Positions 31,545-42,433 are shown, counted from the first letter of the stretch. The stretch: 64,000 nt of DNA from Eutreptiella sp. 'Long Island Sound 2002' (GCA_964036045.1 OZ038383.1:67771725-67835724); one strand, 5' to 3'. Numbers and translations: made by a program. The notes: generated from the letters alone by a model not told the origin.

Positions 31545-32981
31545 GTGCATGGTCCTTTGCTCTCTCCCATTTGCTTATTTGCCATTTCTGGAATGTCAGC
31601 CATTGTGGTGCATGCGCATTTTCAGAAGTTCGGCCCTGGTGAGTGGCCTAAATCACCGGAACAGGATACGCCTCCTTTAAGTGCGTCACATAGTTGTAGG
31701 GCGACTCAAGGAACGAACATTGGGTCCCTAATAGACCGCATATTGACAGTTCCAGAAATATTGGCTCCCGATGAATGTCCCAAGGATCTTGAGATCTCGG
31801 AGACTGTGATAGAGAGATGGGTTCAGCAACTTGCTGACCCCAACATGGACTGTGCTGAATTGGACTCACAATGTGAGTCGAGCCCCTCATCGGATGAGGG
31901 CTCGGTTGGCCCTGATGTGCCACCCGACGAGTTTATGGGTCGGTATGGCTTTCTCAGGGATGAGGAAGGTTTGGAGACAGTGGAAACCCTGCAGATGCTT
32001 GCTAAGCAAGTTGAAACATTGTCTTCCATTTTGAGTTCTAATTCATCAGGACAAGGTTTTGATTCCCAGGATCCCGGGAAATGCATGGAGTTGCGCCCAA
32101 GAGAGAATCCAAAGGATCGCAAGGAAAGGCGTCAGCTTTATTGGCGTAAGGTGGCGGCCCTCACGGAAGCGTCGAGGCCGCCAACCAAGAGGACGTCCAT
32201 ACACCCACAAGTGTATAAGGAAGGACGGTTCTCTTTGGATCCGCAATGGTTTCGAGCCATTTTGGATTCGGCTGGAGATGAATTTCAACCCCAGCGCTAC
32301 CCATTTGCAGATCCGCGCTCGACTACCAAAGTCAAGCGCCCCGGAAAGCGCGCAGGGGTATGGGTCAACACTCCTAAAGGTGGAGCTGCAGTCACGCAAG
32401 GTTTGAACAAGCCTTGGCATGATTACACCATATTTGATATGTGCCCGCATAAATTTCGGCAACAAGTTGCAGAGAAAGCGATATGGGAAGGAAGTCGAGG
32501 GATCATGATTGTTCCCGGCCATAAAAACAAAGAATGGTTTTGGGGACTCGGTGAAGTGACGGTTGATTGGTGGGATTTGCCGCATGATGCATTGTGTTTC
32601 CGTGATGAGGGAGGTACACCTCGTTCTCCTGGGACATTAGGTGCACCATTTCTTACTTATGATGCCTTCGGGGGTGATCAAGAAGGGCTGGGACAGACTG
32701 ATTTCAAGAATACACATGTTGATCCCCCTCCTCAAGATCATCGGAACCGGCCGGGTCGTCGCTCGACAGCTTGGTCGAAAACATTTTTGGGAAGCCTCAA
32801 TGAAAACCAAATCTCAAGCGCCCCCATGTGTCATCTCCTCTGGCAGACCCGTAGGGATGAGTCGGAAAAAGTGGAAGGTCCAGAGTGTTCAAGCTGCGGC
32901 TGGAGGGCTTGTACCCTTGCCGCCCGATTCCATTCTACATTCCATTCTCCCCCGCTCAGCAGTCATGTCTCAAGAACATGA
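31545..32981 (+). CDS. Accessory domain between protease and RT, element 2
   Basis: 478-codon open frame. The first two fifths are acidic/Ser-rich. The folded part (about 32215-32620) has F-S-L-D-P-Q-W-F, R-Y-P-F-A-D-P, a basic turn, D-M-C-P-H-K-F-R-Q-Q-V-A-E-K, G-I-M-I-V-P-G-H and W-F-W-G-L-G-E-V-T-V-D-W-W-D-L-P. The order F-A-D, C-P-H with a following Lys helix, I-x-V-P-G, W-x-x-x-L and L-P-x-D-A parallels the domain at 19904-20320 in element 1. It may be a degenerate nucleic-acid-modifying fold, but this is a suggestion only. The C-terminal tail from about 32630 drifts into another frame. Confidence 0.5.
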   Translation: MHGPLLSPICLFAISGMSAIVVHAHFQKFGPGEWPKSPEQDTPPLSASHSCRATQGTNIGSLIDRILTVPEILAPDECPKDLEISETVIERWVQQLADPNMDCAELDSQCESSPSSDEGSVGPDVPPDEFMGRYGFLRDEEGLETVETLQMLAKQVETLSSILSSNSSGQGFDSQDPGKCMELRPRENPKDRKERRQLYWRKVAALTEASRPPTKRTSIHPQVYKEGRFSLDPQWFRAILDSAGDEFQPQRYPFADPRSTTKVKRPGKRAGVWVNTPKGGAAVTQGLNKPWHDYTIFDMCPHKFRQQVAEKAIWEGSRGIMIVPGHKNKEWFWGLGEVTVDWWDLPHDALCFRDEGGTPRSPGTLGAPFLTYDAFGGDQEGLGQTDFKNTHVDPPPQDHRNRPGRRSTAWSKTFLGSLNENQISSAPMCHLLWQTRRDESEKVEGPECSSCGWRACTLAARFHSTFHSPPLSSHVSRT

Positions 32982-33423
32982 TTCCATTCTTAATTCCATT
33001 CTCCCTTGCTCACCAGTCATGTCTCAAGAAAATGATTCCATGACCGAGTTAAGAGATCAGGAACAAGGGCAATCTCTGGATCGACTGGTTGAAAGAGTAT
33101 GCATTGAACAGAATTGTGGTAATCCTCTCCCTTCCTCTGATCTTCCTGAAGTGTGTGAGCCTCGAATTTCAAAGGTCTCGTTTGTGCATCCGAGAACAAA
33201 GAAGTTCTCACTTCAAGACAGGATCGCTGATTGGAGTAAAGGTTTACAACATGCCTCCCCCAGCGAGTTGACTTCAGAGGAGTCTCAAACTCTGTCTCTC
33301 AAGGCAAATGATTGCCCTTTGCCTTTTTCAGGTATCTCAGGTGATCCAGTTACCATTTTCAGGAAAAGGGATAGGTGTTTGCATTCTGTGATTGAGGCGG
33401 ATGCTGAACATCCACATTGCTAA
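32641..33423 (+). pseudogene. Spacer before RT, element 2
   Basis: A separate frame in which 32930-33420 is Ser/Glu/Leu-rich. It contains a short internal duplication: D-S-I-L-H-S-I-L-P and D-S-I-L-N-S-I-L-P, each followed by S-x-V-M-S-Q-E (DNA about 32922-33035, step about 57 bases). No domain seen; probably a linker. Confidence 0.4.
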
Positions 33424-33507
33424 GATTATAGGAATTGGATTTACAACCGGTTCAAAGATACCGTGTTCATGGAAGAAGGTAATCATTGGTCATAGATTGA
33501 AAAGAAC

Positions 33508-34148
33508 ATGGACAAACGGGGTCCCAATGGGATTTGTGTCCTGGAGCCAATTACGGATGCTAAGCCGAAGGCTGACAGGCACATTTGTGCAGTTGGCCTT
33601 AGGGAAGAGGCCATGCGTGAAAAAATCAAAGAGTTTCAAGAAAAGGGCTGCTTTGTGCCCTGCCGTTCCCATTGGGTCAACCAGGGGTTTCTTGTGCCAA
33701 AGCCCGGCACAAACAAATGGCGACTCGTCATTGATTATCGGTATATGAACACGCAACTCCGCTGTTGCGATTTCCATTGCCGGTAATCGAGGACATGTTT
33801 GTCAAACAAGCTGGAAACCAGCTCTGAACCCTCCTCGACCTCCAGGATGGGTTCCACCAAATGCCTCTAAGTGAGTGCAGCAGGCAATACACTGCCTTCT
33901 GTACTCCTTTTAGGGTATTTGAGTGGAGGGTCCTACCCATGGTGGTGAAGGTAGGACTCCAAACTTTACAGAGAATGGTGAGTGATTGTTTGAAGGCGCT
34001 ACAGTTTCACACACACATTTACATCGATGATTTACTCACGGGGACACGACGCAAGCTTTGTGGTAAGGGCAAAATACTTGATTCAAAGGCATACCTCGAA
34101 GACCACTTTCAAAACGTGGTTAAACGTTTTGAGAAGTTAGAGGAATGA
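33508..34148 (+). pseudogene. pol: Reverse transcriptase, element 2
   Basis: Two frames. Frame 1 (33508-33786) has R-S-H-W-V-N-Q-G-F-L-V-P-K and W-R-L-V-I-D-Y-R-Y-M-N, the first palm blocks. After a frameshift near 33780 and a stop at 33823-33825, frame 3 gives L-D-L-Q-D-G-F-H-Q-M, R-V-F-E-W-R-V-L-P-M and the intact active site Y-I-D-D (34020-34031). A stop TGA at 34146-34148 and a frame jump separate it from the thumb and RNase H. Confidence 0.8.
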
Positions 34149-34171
34149 TATCTCAAAGTCCGCTTTGAGAA

Positions 34172-36532
34172 ATGTCATCTTTCATGGAGAGAATCAAGTA
34201 TTGTGGGCATGTTTTGCATGGGGGAATGCGTAGTCCCGCCCCTTCCAAGGTGGATGCGGTACGCAATTGGCCCAAGCCTAAAACCCCAAAGCAGATGAAG
34301 GGATTCTTGGGGGCTGTAAATTGGTACTCAATTTACATAAGAAAACTTTCCAATATTGCAGCCCCGTTGATGACGTCGCTGCAAGGTAAGTATGAGCGTG
34401 TCCCCAGGGTAGATGGTCGTAAGGGACGTTGTAGGGTACCAAGGGAGCGTAATTGTATCCAGTGGACGCCCGAGATGGAGTCTGCTTTTGTTCAGTTGAA
34501 GGAAGCGCTCAGTGCTGAGTGTGAGTTGTACATACCATCTTTCGACGGTGAATATCGCATCCATGTGGATGCATGCGACCATGGTGTCGGTGCTGTCCTG
34601 GAACAAAAAAACCCCGGGGGGGAGTGGAAGCCTTGCGCTTTTTTCAGCCGCAAGCTTGAAGGAAAGGATAGGAAGGGACAAAGAGCTTGGAGCACCCGCG
34701 AGCAAGAGACTTATGCATTAGTCTCTTGCTTGCTAAAATTCAAAAGTTGGATTCCGGGACGAGAAGCCACCGTGTACACCGACCACAACTCCTTGGAGAG
34801 TTGGTACAAAGAAGATCTTTGTACCCTCTCAGGGCCATTGGGGAGGCGTGGCCGGTGGCATGAATTATTAAGCCGGTACCACATTGAAGTGGTGTACAAA
34901 CCCGGCAAGGACAACACCGTCGCCGATGGGTTGTCCCGGTGGGCGTATCTGGCCGGATTGGCGGATGTCACCAATTTTCACGGCACTGATGCCGATCAAA
35001 AGGGGGTCATGAAGCACGAACGTGAAGTCAAGGAAAGGGAAGAAACATTTTTTGCCCAGCGGGCTAGAGACACACAAGTCCATTTGGATTCAGGACTTCT
35101 CAATGCCATCACTGCCGTGGGGGCTGTCTTAACTCTCCAATGGCTTGGGTATGCCACGGTGCAGGCTCTAAGTGCTCATCAAGCTTGGGTGCAACGTTGC
35201 CCCTCCATTCTTCAGTGTTTCCACGACAGTTCTCAGGACGTTCAGGACAGACAGGACGAAAAGATAAATGAGGTTGCTGCATCTATTGTTTCTGTTAAGG
35301 GATGTGCAGCTAATTGGTCCAGTGAGATTGTTTCTGGCTATGCAGCCCATCTTCAAGCTCGGATGAGTTATTTGTTCTATTGGCCGGAGTCGGAGAGGCT
35401 CATTTGTGCCCTGTCCAAGGTGAACATACCACCTCAGACCAAAATTCCCTATGAGGATTGGACTGAGCATTATCGGGATGAATTTCCTGACTGGGACTTT
35501 GAGTCTGATCCAGTCATCTCCAACCCGAATTATTGGGATTACAGTATGAGGCGGGACGATGACAAAAAAAAGATTCGGTTCAAGGGAAACATTGTGTGCC
35601 CTACAGCTCTTTTCCCAGATGTGGTGGCCGCAATACATTCTTATGGCCACCCTCGGGTGGAGAAAACTGTGGAGTTGTTTGACAGAAAATGTTGGTGCCT
35701 TGCTTACGACTTGCCAAGGGGTGGGCGTAATCTGTCACCCGACATTGCTAAAATTCTTGAGCGATGTCATGAGTGTCAAACCACGAAGGCAAGGCGTGGC
35801 AAGCAACCCAACACATGTGAATTTGCTCCTGTTCTGCAGTATCCCTTCTCATCCCTTGCAATTGACTTTTGTAAATTGCCTGATTGTTTGCAGACGTTCA
35901 CTGGAAAAAAGGTGGACTATCTCATGGTCATCGTCTGCCGTCAAACCGGGTATGTATTGGCAATCCGTTGTCAAGAAAAGGGACTGGACAGCAAGAGTGC
36001 TGCTTCTCTGTTTTTGGATCGATGCGTCCACATGTTTGGGTTGCTAATAGAGTTCATTTGTGACAATGCGTCCATTATCAACTCTGAATTTTTGAAGGAT
36101 TTGTTTGCCATGAGTGGAGTCGAACAACACAGCTCGGTGGTCTACCGACCAAAGAGCAACGGACGTGCTGAACAAGCTGTCCAAAGTATTGTAAACTCAC
36201 TTAGACAGTACCTTGAGCAGCGTGGGGGTTCCAGCAAGCACTCCTGGGTGGAAAGCTTGCCATTGGCCCTTTGGACTTTGAACGATTTGCCGGGGGCAGT
36301 CAGTGGGTATTCCCCACATCGACTTCTTTTTGGGAGAGATCCAATAGGTTGGGGGAATTGTTTGCTCGTATCCCTACAGGATGGGGCTGAGGATGCAGGA
36401 CAATGTTTTGGTTGTATGTTGGACGAACGTGCTGAAGGCCGAAAGCGCCTGAAAGACCTCCATGCCAAGGAGTTTGCCAAATCTTTGGCCAAACATCCGG
36501 AGCAATCGTTCAAGCCGGGGGACCGTGTATGA
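34172..36532 (+). CDS. pol: RT thumb, RNase H and integrase, element 2
   Basis: This 786-codon frame is the longest credible coding stretch in the window. RT connection: K-Q-M-K-G-F-L-G-A-V-N-W-Y (about 34286-34325). RNase H: I-H-V-D-A-C-D-H-G-V-G-A-V-L (34557-34600), Y-T-D-H-N-S-L, and D-N-T-V-A-D-G-L-S-R. Integrase: zinc finger H-S-Y-G-H (35637-35651) with C-H-E-C (35765-35776), then the D, D-x35-E triad, with Asp in A-I-D-F (about 35864), Asp in C-D-N-A (36062) and Glu in R-A-E-Q (36170). The frame ends at TGA 36530-36532 inside the G-D-R-V motif after the core, shortly before the chromodomain. Confidence 0.9.
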   Translation: MSSFMERIKYCGHVLHGGMRSPAPSKVDAVRNWPKPKTPKQMKGFLGAVNWYSIYIRKLSNIAAPLMTSLQGKYERVPRVDGRKGRCRVPRERNCIQWTPEMESAFVQLKEALSAECELYIPSFDGEYRIHVDACDHGVGAVLEQKNPGGEWKPCAFFSRKLEGKDRKGQRAWSTREQETYALVSCLLKFKSWIPGREATVYTDHNSLESWYKEDLCTLSGPLGRRGRWHELLSRYHIEVVYKPGKDNTVADGLSRWAYLAGLADVTNFHGTDADQKGVMKHEREVKEREETFFAQRARDTQVHLDSGLLNAITAVGAVLTLQWLGYATVQALSAHQAWVQRCPSILQCFHDSSQDVQDRQDEKINEVAASIVSVKGCAANWSSEIVSGYAAHLQARMSYLFYWPESERLICALSKVNIPPQTKIPYEDWTEHYRDEFPDWDFESDPVISNPNYWDYSMRRDDDKKKIRFKGNIVCPTALFPDVVAAIHSYGHPRVEKTVELFDRKCWCLAYDLPRGGRNLSPDIAKILERCHECQTTKARRGKQPNTCEFAPVLQYPFSSLAIDFCKLPDCLQTFTGKKVDYLMVIVCRQTGYVLAIRCQEKGLDSKSAASLFLDRCVHMFGLLIEFICDNASIINSEFLKDLFAMSGVEQHSSVVYRPKSNGRAEQAVQSIVNSLRQYLEQRGGSSKHSWVESLPLALWTLNDLPGAVSGYSPHRLLFGRDPIGWGNCLLVSLQDGAEDAGQCFGCMLDERAEGRKRLKDLHAKEFAKSLAKHPEQSFKPGDRV

Positions 36533-36949
36533 ATACGTAATCGTATTGTAGAACCTCCTGTGCATGGCAAGCTCGAGAGGATTTGACAAGGCCCTTGTGA
36601 AGTGTTGAGACGCATCTCACCGGGCACCTACCGTGTAAATATCCGAGGAAGGGAAGAGATCTTCACTTCTCGCCGATTGAAGCCCTATGTCCCTTACAAG
36701 GACGACAAGAAAGTGCCTTTTCACTGATATACGGATAGGGAAGGGTTGATTGAGACCGACGCCTACGTGGTCGAGCGTGTTTTGGAGGATCGTGTCGTTA
36801 GGGGGAGGCGACAGTGGCGAGTCAAAGTTTGGGGGTTCCCCGAACCTGAGTGGCATTATGCAGGCTCTTTCTTGCGTAATACCATCGACACATGGGCTCG
36901 GTACAACCGTCCGGAAGAGATTGATGTGTCTTTGTCAGATTTGCGCTGA
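36533..36949 (+). pseudogene. Integrase C-terminus and chromodomain, element 2
   Basis: After several stops, 36607-36720 reads as the small barrel after the integrase core (G-T-Y-R-V-N, T-S-R-R-L-K-P-Y-V). Then 36746-36949 is open: Y-V-V-E-R-V-L-E-D-R, R-Q-W-R-V-K-V-W-G-F, P-E-P-E-W and a helix to TGA 36947-36949. This matches a chromodomain and places the element among chromoviruses. Confidence 0.7.
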
Positions 36950-38476
36950 ATTATTGTTGATTTTCTATTTTTTTGCCAACTATTGGCAGGTTGGCGCTCC
37001 AGCAATTTTCTTCATCGAATTTTCCCCGTTGGAGTGGAATGCCATCTCTTCACACTTTATTCAGGCAATTTTGCATTGATGCTTTGAACCCTTTGCCATA
37101 TGATCCCTTTGCCCTTGTCCGTTGCCATCGATTGATGGTGGTTGTCTCTCTTACCCACATGTCTCTTCCACTTGTTTGACCTACTCCTTCAATTTGCATT
37201 GTGATGTCCTCCTCATCCCTGTATTGCATTTCCCCCCTAATTTTGGGTTGCCGGATGCAACCATGCCGTTGTTTTGTATTGTTGTGGGTGTTTCAGTGCC
37301 TATTCCATGGTGTGCCCACCACTTTGGGCACTTGGGATAGATTTGACCTCGACGCGCTGAATGCTTATGTTGTTTGAGCTCCCGCCCCTAATTTGAGGTT
37401 GCCGGACGCGATGCGGGATGCCAATTGTGCTTTGGGGGGGCCCATTCTTTCAAAAATTGGTGTTTCTATTTTTAGAACACCACGTTCGATTTTTAGAATT
37501 TTGGTGCTATTTTTAGTAACAAAATTTCTATTTTTAGAACTCCTCCCCACCGGCCCCGTTTCGCGTTTCCTCAGCGTCCGCGACCATATTTTTGCACGCT
37601 TGTCGGATTGCTGAGGTTCGTTTCCCTCCAGGGCTGCCCTATTCGGAGATCCCAATTTTTCCGCTTGGCTATTTTTAGTAACAAATGTTACTATTTTTAG
37701 CAGAAATTTGATTTTTCATATCTCCGAACTGGTGGTACCTGGGGAGGTTCCGAACGGATCATGGACCATTTTTTGGCATGCGGGACGGAACCGCAGGGTC
37801 CATTTGCATTAGGTTTGCACCAGCGGCCCCCGGTAGACCCTCCTAAAAAAGTTTTTAGGGTAGGGTTAGCTAGGGTCAAAAACCGTGTTTTTTTGCGATA
37901 TTTTTGACATATTGTTGAGTTGGAAGATTTCGTGAGTACCTACCCAGTTCCAAAAAACATTCTGGATGCAACCATGGCATCTGTTTGCTCACTGCTTTCA
38001 CCTGGGTCCCAAATCAGATAATATTTGGTGGGAAAAAATTTGAGGAAATTTTTTTTCGAAAGAATTATTTATTTCGAAAATTGTTTTTTCCGATACTTTC
38101 TCTATTTATTGTCTTTGGTGACCTCAAGGTGCATATCAGAATTGTATGGCTCTCATTCTGCTCGTTGATTCCCCTGCGCGCCATTGGGTGGCATTGTTTT
38201 GCTGCGGCTTGGCTTGTCGCCGGGAATTTGCAGCTAGGGAGGGGGGTGTCAATGGCACGTGTGGGGGCTTTGCATAGGTAGTTTATCGCCTAAACACCAG
38301 CATTTGAGTTTTGCAGGGTGTTCAGGGCTAGAGAGGGGGGTGTTTATGCAATGCCCACACCCGTGTGGATTTTGCACCAACCACCTGCCCTATAATGTTT
38401 GTTTGTACTCGTTTCCATAGCTCTGACCCTCGGTTTCTGATTTTGGCTGTGTGGGAGCATCGGGGAGGTCTGAGTC
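36950..38476 (+). other. 3' untranslated region of element 2
   Basis: Non-coding. It holds six copies of a CTATTTTTAG-like word (37465-37700) and a T/A-rich stretch (38030-38110), then leads to the polypurine tract. No supported gene. Confidence 0.6.
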
Positions 38477-38487
38477 AGGGAGGAGGG
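38477..38487 (+). promoter_or_regulatory. Polypurine tract of element 2
   Basis: AGGGAGGAGGG is eleven purines immediately before the TG of the 3' LTR, the standard position for the plus-strand primer in reverse transcription. It fixes the LTR start at 38488. Confidence 0.8.
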
Positions 38488-40357
38488 TGTAAAACTTAGG
38501 GCATAGCCATGTCAGAGTCCCTGTTTGTTGTACATTTCTCCTTTGCACACTCATGGTGCTTCTTGTGTGCCATTTCGGGTGTAAATTATTATGCGATCTC
38601 AGCATGTGATCCCAATCCCAGATATCGATCCAAGAATGAATTCCCACCGCAGATTTCAGTTTTGTTTTTGCATTTATCTTGTTGCATTGATTTCATTTCA
38701 ATTCTGCGGTTGGCCAGCATTTCTTCTAACATTATTTAGATTTCCGATTCGTCGATTGGCTGCTGCTGTGTGTGCGCGCGCGCCGTCTTTGATCGCCACA
38801 TAATGCAGGCCAGCCAATCGAATACCTTTCCATTATGGTGCTAATAGTGTTAGATCTATCATGTGGAAATTGGAATCACTTATTCAACCGGAGGAAGACT
38901 ATGTGACAGCCATAGTACGTACGTTGATCGCTTCTGTGGGCAGTGTTGAGGGAGTACCTCCGGGGAAACCAAGACCGTCCTTCTCTCTGCTATGGTGGTA
39001 TTAGTAGTCACGGCAAAACCTACCAGTCACATCGGGCGTCTTCCGAAGGGGATGAGAGGTGAGACCAAGGGAAGCATAGGTAGGCACACCGCTGGTTGTG
39101 GGATACATTGGTTGTTGCCTCTGCAATTGGATTCCATTGAGGTGCCACAGCATATTTGGTTTAGAGGTCTGATGCATTCATTCTAAGAGTTGACATTGCA
39201 TTTGTCATTCATGCATGGTTCATTCATGGTGTGACTCAAACTTGGTGGTGCCCACGATTCCATGGTCAAGGTGAACATATAGTGTCTCCTCTCCCCAAGA
39301 TGGATTTGGTGCTTTCCCTCACTCTCCCGCTCTCTCCCAATTCGCCGTCTTTGGTCGCCACATAATGCAGGCCAGCCAATCGAATACCTTTCCAGTACGG
39401 TGCTAATAGTGTTAGATCTATCATGTGGAAATTGGAATCACTTATTCAACCGGAGGAAGACTATGTGACAGCCATAGTACGTACGTTGATCGCTTCTGTG
39501 GGCAGTGTTGAGGGAGTACCTCCGGGGAAACCAAGACCGTCCTTCTCTCTGCTATGGTGGTATTAGTAGTCACGGCAAAACCTACCAGTCACATCGGGCC
39601 TCTTCTGAAGGAGATGAGAGGTGACACCAAGGGAAGCATAGGTAGGCACACCGCTGGTTGTGGGATGCATTGGTTGTTGCCTCTGCAATTGGATTCCATT
39701 GAGGTGCCACAGCATATTTGGTTTTAAGGTCTGATGCATTCATTGTAAGAGTTGACATTGCATTTGTCATTCATGCATGGTTCATTCATGGTGTGACTCA
39801 AACTTCGTGGTGCCCACAATTCCATGGTCAAGGTGAACATATAGTGTCTCCTCTCCCCAAGGTGGATTTGGTGCTTTCCCTCACTCTCCTGCTCTCTCCC
39901 AATTCGTAATTCTGCTCAAGAGGTAAATTGAGCACTCCATGCCATGTGACCGTTGTCTTTGATCCTTTGAGACACTTGGGCTCTTTCACTTTTTTTCAAG
40001 TGCCCGTGGTTTGGGAGTTATCCAATTAAGACGTGCCCCGGTTTTGCCGTCTTATGATTCCACTCAAGGATAGGCATTGGTCGAGCTTTCGCCACTCTCT
40101 CTCCAAGTGCATGCATGCTCCCTTGGGTCAAGGCTAGGCAAAACTCTCTCCATATGCATGCTCTCTTGGGTCAAGGCTAGGCAAAACTCTCTCCCCATGC
40201 ATGCCTTCTCTCTTGGTGAATAGGTCAATCTCTCTCAAGGGATTTGGTTGGGGAATATCTCTTCTCGGGCATGGTCAGGCGATGCATGTACTCTCTCCGG
40301 CTCTCCGGGATGAGACCAACTCTCCATGGCCGTGCTCTCTTTGGGTGGAGGTTAGGT
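38488..40357 (+). repeat. 3' LTR of element 2 with internal 562-bp duplication
   Basis: It matches the 5' LTR from TGTAAAACTTAGGG on, but contains a direct duplication with a 562-base step: CGCCGTCTTTG at 38781 and 39343, GTTAGATCTATC at 38849 and 39411. Removing the duplication gives about 1.3 kb, the size of the 5' copy. It ends abruptly at GAGGTTAGGT where element 3 begins, so the outer end may be missing. Confidence 0.85.
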
Positions 40358-40831
40358 GATCTCAAAGACGGTGCCTTCTTGGCCCAGCTGCTGCCGGAGG
40401 AGGTAGAGCTGGTTTCAACCCCCGAGCAACGTTCCCCTGTTGGGAAGCCTGTGCTTCACGTGAAACATGCATGCTCAGGAGTTGGTCTAGGGCGGCCTGC
40501 GGCTAATAACATGCCCCTGTCAGAGTATGACGCCCAGGAAGTCTGAAAATGGTTGTACCTGAGAGCCGAACATATGGAGCGCCAGGAGCGACTCCAAAAC
40601 CTCAGACAGACCTGGAAATCCTCCATCTGGTCTGAGGAGGATAATGAGCTCTACACGCTACGTGACCCGGAGGTACCCCTGGTGTACTCTCTGCACTACG
40701 GGCAACAGTGTCCCCCAGAGTGCGACGATAGCTCGCTCTTGCTAGAACTGCTGATCGGCAGAGAAAAGATGAGCTTTGTAAGAGCAACCTCCATGCTGAG
40801 GTGGTTTTTCAACAGAAAATCGAGAGTATGA
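40358..40831 (+). pseudogene. Pre-RT linker, element 3
   Basis: One frame from the junction to 40831, with a stop at 40544-40546: an acidic segment (P-E-E-V-E-L-V), then a Glu/Arg/Gln-rich helix (H-M-E-R-Q-E-R-L-Q-N-L). It corresponds by position to 20626-21020 in element 1. Confidence 0.5.
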
Positions 40832-41661
40832 ACCCAGACCCCCGACTGAAGAAACTGCTTCTAACCTATGAGGAGGTGTTCGGCGCCTTGCCCCCCCCCC
40901 TCTTTCATGCAAAAAACTGGTCCAGATGGACCTGAAAGTCAAACCTCAGTTTCACAAAACGCGGGTGAGACGTCGTCTCTACCCCGCTCCTCAGGATCAG
41001 GTTGAGGAAATCCAGCGCCAGATATAGGAATGTATTGATGCTGGCCTTGTGTTGGAATATAAGAAGGGGGACTACCCCCATCACTGCAGTCCGTGTTTCT
41101 TGGTTGCTAAACATGGATCTACTGCCGTGCGTCAGGTGGTTGACTACGGGGAGGTCAATAAGAAAACAAAGAACCGTTGGGCGACTATTGACTATTCCTA
41201 ACACAGGAAACATCCTGGACCCTATTGCAAAGTGCAGGTACAAGACGAAAATGGACAAACACAGTGGTTTCTGGCAGGTTAACCTAACCGCCGCAGCTCA
41301 GGAACTGCTGGCGTTTATAACCCCTAAGTGTCGTGTATTCAAATGGAAGGTCAGGTCTTTTCGGGTCCTCAACGCCGCGGCACTCTTCCAGGAACTGATG
41401 AATCCAATTTTGTATATACTGAGGCACAGGCCTCTTGTACAAGAGTTGACTTCTCGAGGGGCTGAGATGGAGGCTGACATCGATGAGTTGAGTTTGGGTA
41501 CCAATACCCAAGAAGACCATGTCCTCCTCCTGCGTGAGGTTTTCACTTTTTGTCAGGAAAGTCATCTCCATATCAAACTCGAGAAATACCAGTTTATGAA
41601 AGAGGAGATGGAGTGCGGTTTTGGATGTGGGGTATGGCTGGTGGAAACCAGCCGCGTCTAA
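40832..41661 (+). pseudogene. pol: Reverse transcriptase, element 3
   Basis: The start (Y-E-E-V-F-G-A-L, about 40868) is in one frame. After indels in a C-run (about 40892-40900), the main frame from about 41185 carries K-M-D-K-H-S-G-F-W-Q-V-N-L, A-A-L-F-Q-E-L and the active-site position D-I-D-E (41476-41487) in place of Y-x-D-D. The polymerase is therefore dead. It ends at TAA 41659-41661. Confidence 0.75.
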
Positions 41662-42433
41662 GATGCAGCCTCTACGGGACATGCACATTCCAGATGACCC
41701 TAAGAAGGGTCTACACCATGTGAGGAGTTTTCTGGGTGCCTGTAACTTCCATCAGCGCCACATCCACAATTTTACTTAGACCACTGCGCCTCTCACCGAC
41801 CTAATCAAGAAACCTACTCCCTGGAGGTGGACCTCCAGAGAGAAAGAGTGTTTCCAGGTGGAGAAGGAAGAAATCGCCTTCTCAAACTGTCTGGGGGTAC
41901 CTTGATGTAAGGGCGAGATCATCCTAATCACTAATGCGAGTGATGTAGGGGGGGGGAACGATTTACCAATTATAAGAGCTTAACCCTGCAGAGCTAAGCC
42001 ATTATCGCACCTGAGGTTTAAACAGTGATTGTTTTGTGAAACACAACTATCCCTCCAGTGAGTGGCGACTGGTGCCACTTGGTCACTGGAACTCGAAATG
42101 GAACCAGGCCCGTTCCAACTACAGACCTTTGACCAGGAACTTGTGCCTGGTATGTTCCTGCTCTCCCCACAGCCCTGATGGTTGGGATCTTACCCTATTG
42201 TCTGGTTATGTAACCAGGAACTGGTGACGTTTTTTGGGAAAGGACCTACACCAGAGAAAGCGAAACTAAAACGATGGTGGACATACCTCAGCCAGGTCAG
42301 GCTGACTGTCGACCATATCCCTGGTATAGAAAACCAACTGTCTGACTATATACCGCGTGACAGCTTCGATGCGCTTATTGGTGAGAGCTCTGAGGCTCTT
42401 GCAAAAGAGGCTTTCCAACGCATGCACGTCTAG
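41662..42433 (+). pseudogene. pol: RT connection and RNase H, element 3
   Basis: Broken pieces. V-R-S-F-L-G-A-C-N-F (about 41720) is the block after the RT thumb. The T-D-A-S start of RNase H is altered (T-N-A-S, about 41930), and a G-run follows. 42182-42433 contains K-L-K-R-W-W-T-Y-L-S-Q-V-R and D-Y-I-P-R (R-N/S altered), as in element 1. Confidence 0.55.

Larger units (their letters stand above)
25268..40357 (+). mobile_element. Element 2: about 15-kb chromodomain Ty3/gypsy retrotransposon with paired LTRs
   Basis: Direct repeats of about 1.3 kb begin TGTAAAACTTAGGG at 25268 and 38488. The second copy follows a pure polypurine tract. Between them lie gag with coiled coil and two zinc knuckles, protease remnant, accessory domain, RT, RNase H, integrase and chromodomain in Ty3/gypsy order. 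Reading frames are interrupted many times, so it is inactive. It differs in sequence from elements 1 and 3 and lies between them. The 3' LTR abuts element 3 at 40357/40358 with no clear target duplication. Confidence 0.9.
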
